Assembly (NCBI RefSeq): GCF_024199795.1
Contig: NZ_JANADK010000001.1
Coordinates: forward strand, 2,666,001 to 2,730,000
Length of the DNA: 64,000 nt
Source of the DNA: Bradyrhizobium sp. CCGB01
Lineage (GTDB): Bacteria; Pseudomonadota; Alphaproteobacteria; Rhizobiales; Xanthobacteraceae
Reading direction: 5' to 3'
Under the pieces are notes generated by a model. The model made no database searches, had not been told where the DNA came from, and saw only the letters and a list, made by a program, of their open reading frames with translations. A program made the position numbers and the translations under genes. Shown in pieces: positions 62,777 through 64,000 of this stretch (its first letter is position 1; every line of letters starts with the position of its first letter).

Positions 62777-63100
62777 ATGAAGGCTTTTTTTGTCATCATC
62801 GGCATTTGGCTACTGATCAACGTCCTGTTTGTCGTTGTGATGACCCCGCCTCGGAAACCGCGGAGAGCGGAGGGGTCTAACTCCGCAGGTCTCTCTCCTG
62901 TACAAGTTGATCAGAACAGCCATCATTTCGCCGACGATGACCGAGTTTCGATCCGTCACACCATCATAGCCGTTGCACTAGGCGCATTCTTCTCATTGAC
63001 GCCGCCCCTGATCGAGGCCGTTGATCAGATCAAGCGACTGACGAAGAAGCGTCGGAAGGCGGCCGGTACTAGAAACCATGACGGCGAAGACCAGACCTAA
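62777..63100 (+). CDS. Small membrane protein (107 aa)
   Basis: From ATG 62,777: MKAFFVIIGIWLLINVLFVVVMTPPRKPRRAEG, a clear N-terminal transmembrane helix. A second hydrophobic stretch (HTIIAVALGAFFSLTPPLIEAV) lies at about residues 60-82. The C-terminus is basic (IKRLTKKRRKAAGTRNH). The upstream ATG at 62,753 is possible. Function unknown. Confidence 0.65.
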   Translation: MKAFFVIIGIWLLINVLFVVVMTPPRKPRRAEGSNSAGLSPVQVDQNSHHFADDDRVSIRHTIIAVALGAFFSLTPPLIEAVDQIKRLTKKRRKAAGTRNHDGEDQT

Positions 63101-63264
63101 ATCGAGCGCGCGAGCTACTGCCGGTCGTGGAGTGGAGAACTGATGCTGGCGGGCGTCCCTGCTTCTTGAAGCAACTCTTATCGTGCTCTCCATGAGAAAG
63201 AGGCCGCCAACTGAGGCGGCCTTACTCATCGGAACTTTGACGATATATTTCGCATTTCGTTCAC

Positions 63265-63438
63265 ATGGGACAGCGCAGCCTCACCATCCGCCTTCAAGTC
63301 GAGCTATCGAAAGAGGAGCTGCAAGCCATTGATGACTTCTGGTTTGCGGAGCGGCTTCCGAGCCGCGCGGCGGCAGTTAGGGAGTTGCTACGACGCGGGC
63401 TGACTGTCCAAAAGTGCACCGCGAATGTGGACAGTTGA
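63265..63438 (+). CDS. Ribbon-helix-helix-like micro-protein (57 aa)
   Basis: The ORF reads MGQRSLTIRLQVELSKEELQAIDDFWFAERLPSRAAAVRELLRRGLTVQKC. The arrangement of strand (SLTIRLQVEL), helix (SKEELQAIDDFWF), and helix (SRAAAVRELLRRGL) is a CopG/RHH DNA-binding fold. A small regulator or antitoxin is plausible; no toxin gene is adjacent. Confidence 0.7.
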   Translation: MGQRSLTIRLQVELSKEELQAIDDFWFAERLPSRAAAVRELLRRGLTVQKCTANVDS

Positions 63439-63445
63439 GGCGGCC

Positions 63446-63613
63446 TTACTCGTCGCTGAGGGTTTTGATTTGGCGAACGTATTGGTCAGCGAGAGCAAGT
63501 AGACGCTGGCCAATAACCGGATCGTTGATTTGGCGTGCAAGCCTTCGGCATTGCTCCACCTTCGCGACAAGGGCGAACTGTAGTTCCCAACGCTCTACTG
63601 TTTCCGGCGACAT
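63446..63613 (-). CDS. Micro-protein E, copy 2 (55 aa)
   Basis: From ATG 63,613: MSPETVERWELQFALVAKVEQCRRLARQINDPVIGQRLLALADQYVRQIKTLSDE. Paralogue of 61,066-61,233 on the opposite strand, about 80% identical in protein and high in DNA over 150 bases. Its inverted position relative to copy 1 suggests an inversion or a copy-paste duplication. Confidence 0.75.
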   Translation of the reverse strand: MSPETVERWELQFALVAKVEQCRRLARQINDPVIGQRLLALADQYVRQIKTLSDE

Positions 63614-63964
63614 TCCCGTATCATTACACCCACCCCGTAGAAACCGCATTAAGAGCGTCGTCGGCCGGAATGGCTAGGCCACTTCGAGATGCGTCCTGGC
63701 GATCGCATCGAGTGCGTACGCGATGCAGATGGACACGTGGTCGACGTCCTTAGTGTGTGGTGAGGGCGGCGCGGTACCCCGTGGGGTGTTCGATGGCTCT
63801 AAAATAATCGTTTCTAGGACACCGGCGGTCCCCAAAAATGCGCGCATCTGCAATTCAGAATATGAGGGCTATCCGCCAAGACGTCGACATGGGCCTCGTG
63901 CGCGTGAACTTTCGTTGGGGCGGCCCGACCATCGCGAGTTACTGAGTGGCTTCATCAAAAGAAC
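63614..63964. other. End region without a well-supported gene
   Basis: Only short frames are present, for example 63,862-63,945 (27 codons, ending GPTIASY) directly before the terminator. It may be a micro-gene but is too short to support. Confidence 0.3.
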
Positions 63965-63997
63965 AAGGGCCGGCTCAAAGAGCCGGCCTTCTTCTTT
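63965..63997 (+). terminator. Terminator at the window end
   Basis: The stem GGCCGGCT (63,968-63,975) and AGCCGGCC (63,981-63,988) with loop CAAAG is followed by TTCTTCTTT. It would end a transcript coming from the left. Confidence 0.7.
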
Positions 63998-64000
63998 GCG

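Larger units (their letters stand above)
43637..64000. mobile_element. Genomic island at tRNA-Gln (right end outside the window)
   Basis: Beyond the tRNA gene the sequence changes character: a tyrosine integrase, an excisionase-like gene, a broken ParB gene, DUF736 genes, several decaying pseudogenes and a dense array of tiny orphan genes, with long stretches that do not code. No second copy of the tRNA 3' end was found in the window, so the right junction is probably beyond 64,000. The boundary at the left is clear; the exact extent is not. Confidence 0.8.

Noticed and set aside
43712..64000. CRISPR arrays or a second att site
   Set aside because: No regularly spaced repeats were seen, and I could not find a repeat of the tRNA-Gln 3' end.

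Overview
The window looks like chromosome from a Bradyrhizobium-type alphaproteobacterium (Nitrobacteraceae). The evidence is the high GC content, the style of the housekeeping genes (FabI, AroC, Dxs, PdxH, XseB, ClpS, TlyA), the intergenic palindromic repeats, and a set of tiny orphan protein families that I associate with this genus. The genus is an inference from gene content; no rRNA gene is present to confirm it.

Positions 1 to about 43,630 are densely coding core chromosome. In order they hold: an acyl-CoA ligase cut by the window edge; cell-wall genes (extensin-like protein, L,D-transpeptidase lipoprotein); CorA; a methyltransferase, an SDR and pdxH; a DnaJ-like chaperone; an ECF sigma/anti-sigma pair; fabI, a phosphatase, aroC and a class III nucleotide cyclase; a two-gene peptide-modification locus (14,237-15,729); clpS; a fluoride-response operon (DUF190, two crcB genes and an MFS transporter behind a fluoride riboswitch, 16,241-18,828); fatty-acid and CoA enzymes; a GntR-controlled HMG-CoA-lyase-like/CoA-transferase/ABC-uptake cluster (24,783-30,714); RNA methyltransferases; a nucleoside deoxyribosyltransferase-like gene; dxs, xseB, an HDAC-like amidohydrolase and a 5'-nucleotidase; a crotonase; an MFS transporter; and an acyl-CoA dehydrogenase.

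A tRNA-Gln(TTG) gene at 43,637 marks a sharp boundary. Immediately beyond it are a tyrosine integrase reading toward the tRNA, a small excisionase-like gene, a ParB-like gene broken by three frameshifts, two DUF736 genes with structured leaders, and pseudogenes of a serine hydrolase, a TnpB-like RuvC nuclease, a WD40 protein and a Crp/Fnr regulator. From about 55.3 kb to the window end there is an array of very small genes (43-120 aa), many in paralogous pairs, around an intact FixK-like regulator. This is an integrated and partly decayed genomic island. Its far end is not in the window.

The strongest candidate for an undescribed system is the RiPP locus. A 92-aa precursor has a C-terminal half carrying five aromatic-X-Arg/Lys triplets spaced by Gly/Ala, plus one Tyr-Ala-Pro, and it is followed by a radical SAM/SPASM enzyme. 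This is the layout expected for three-residue cyclophane (triceptide-type) peptides. Second are the fluoride riboswitch that heads an MFS/crcB/crcB/DUF190 operon, and the island's set of duplicated micro-genes.
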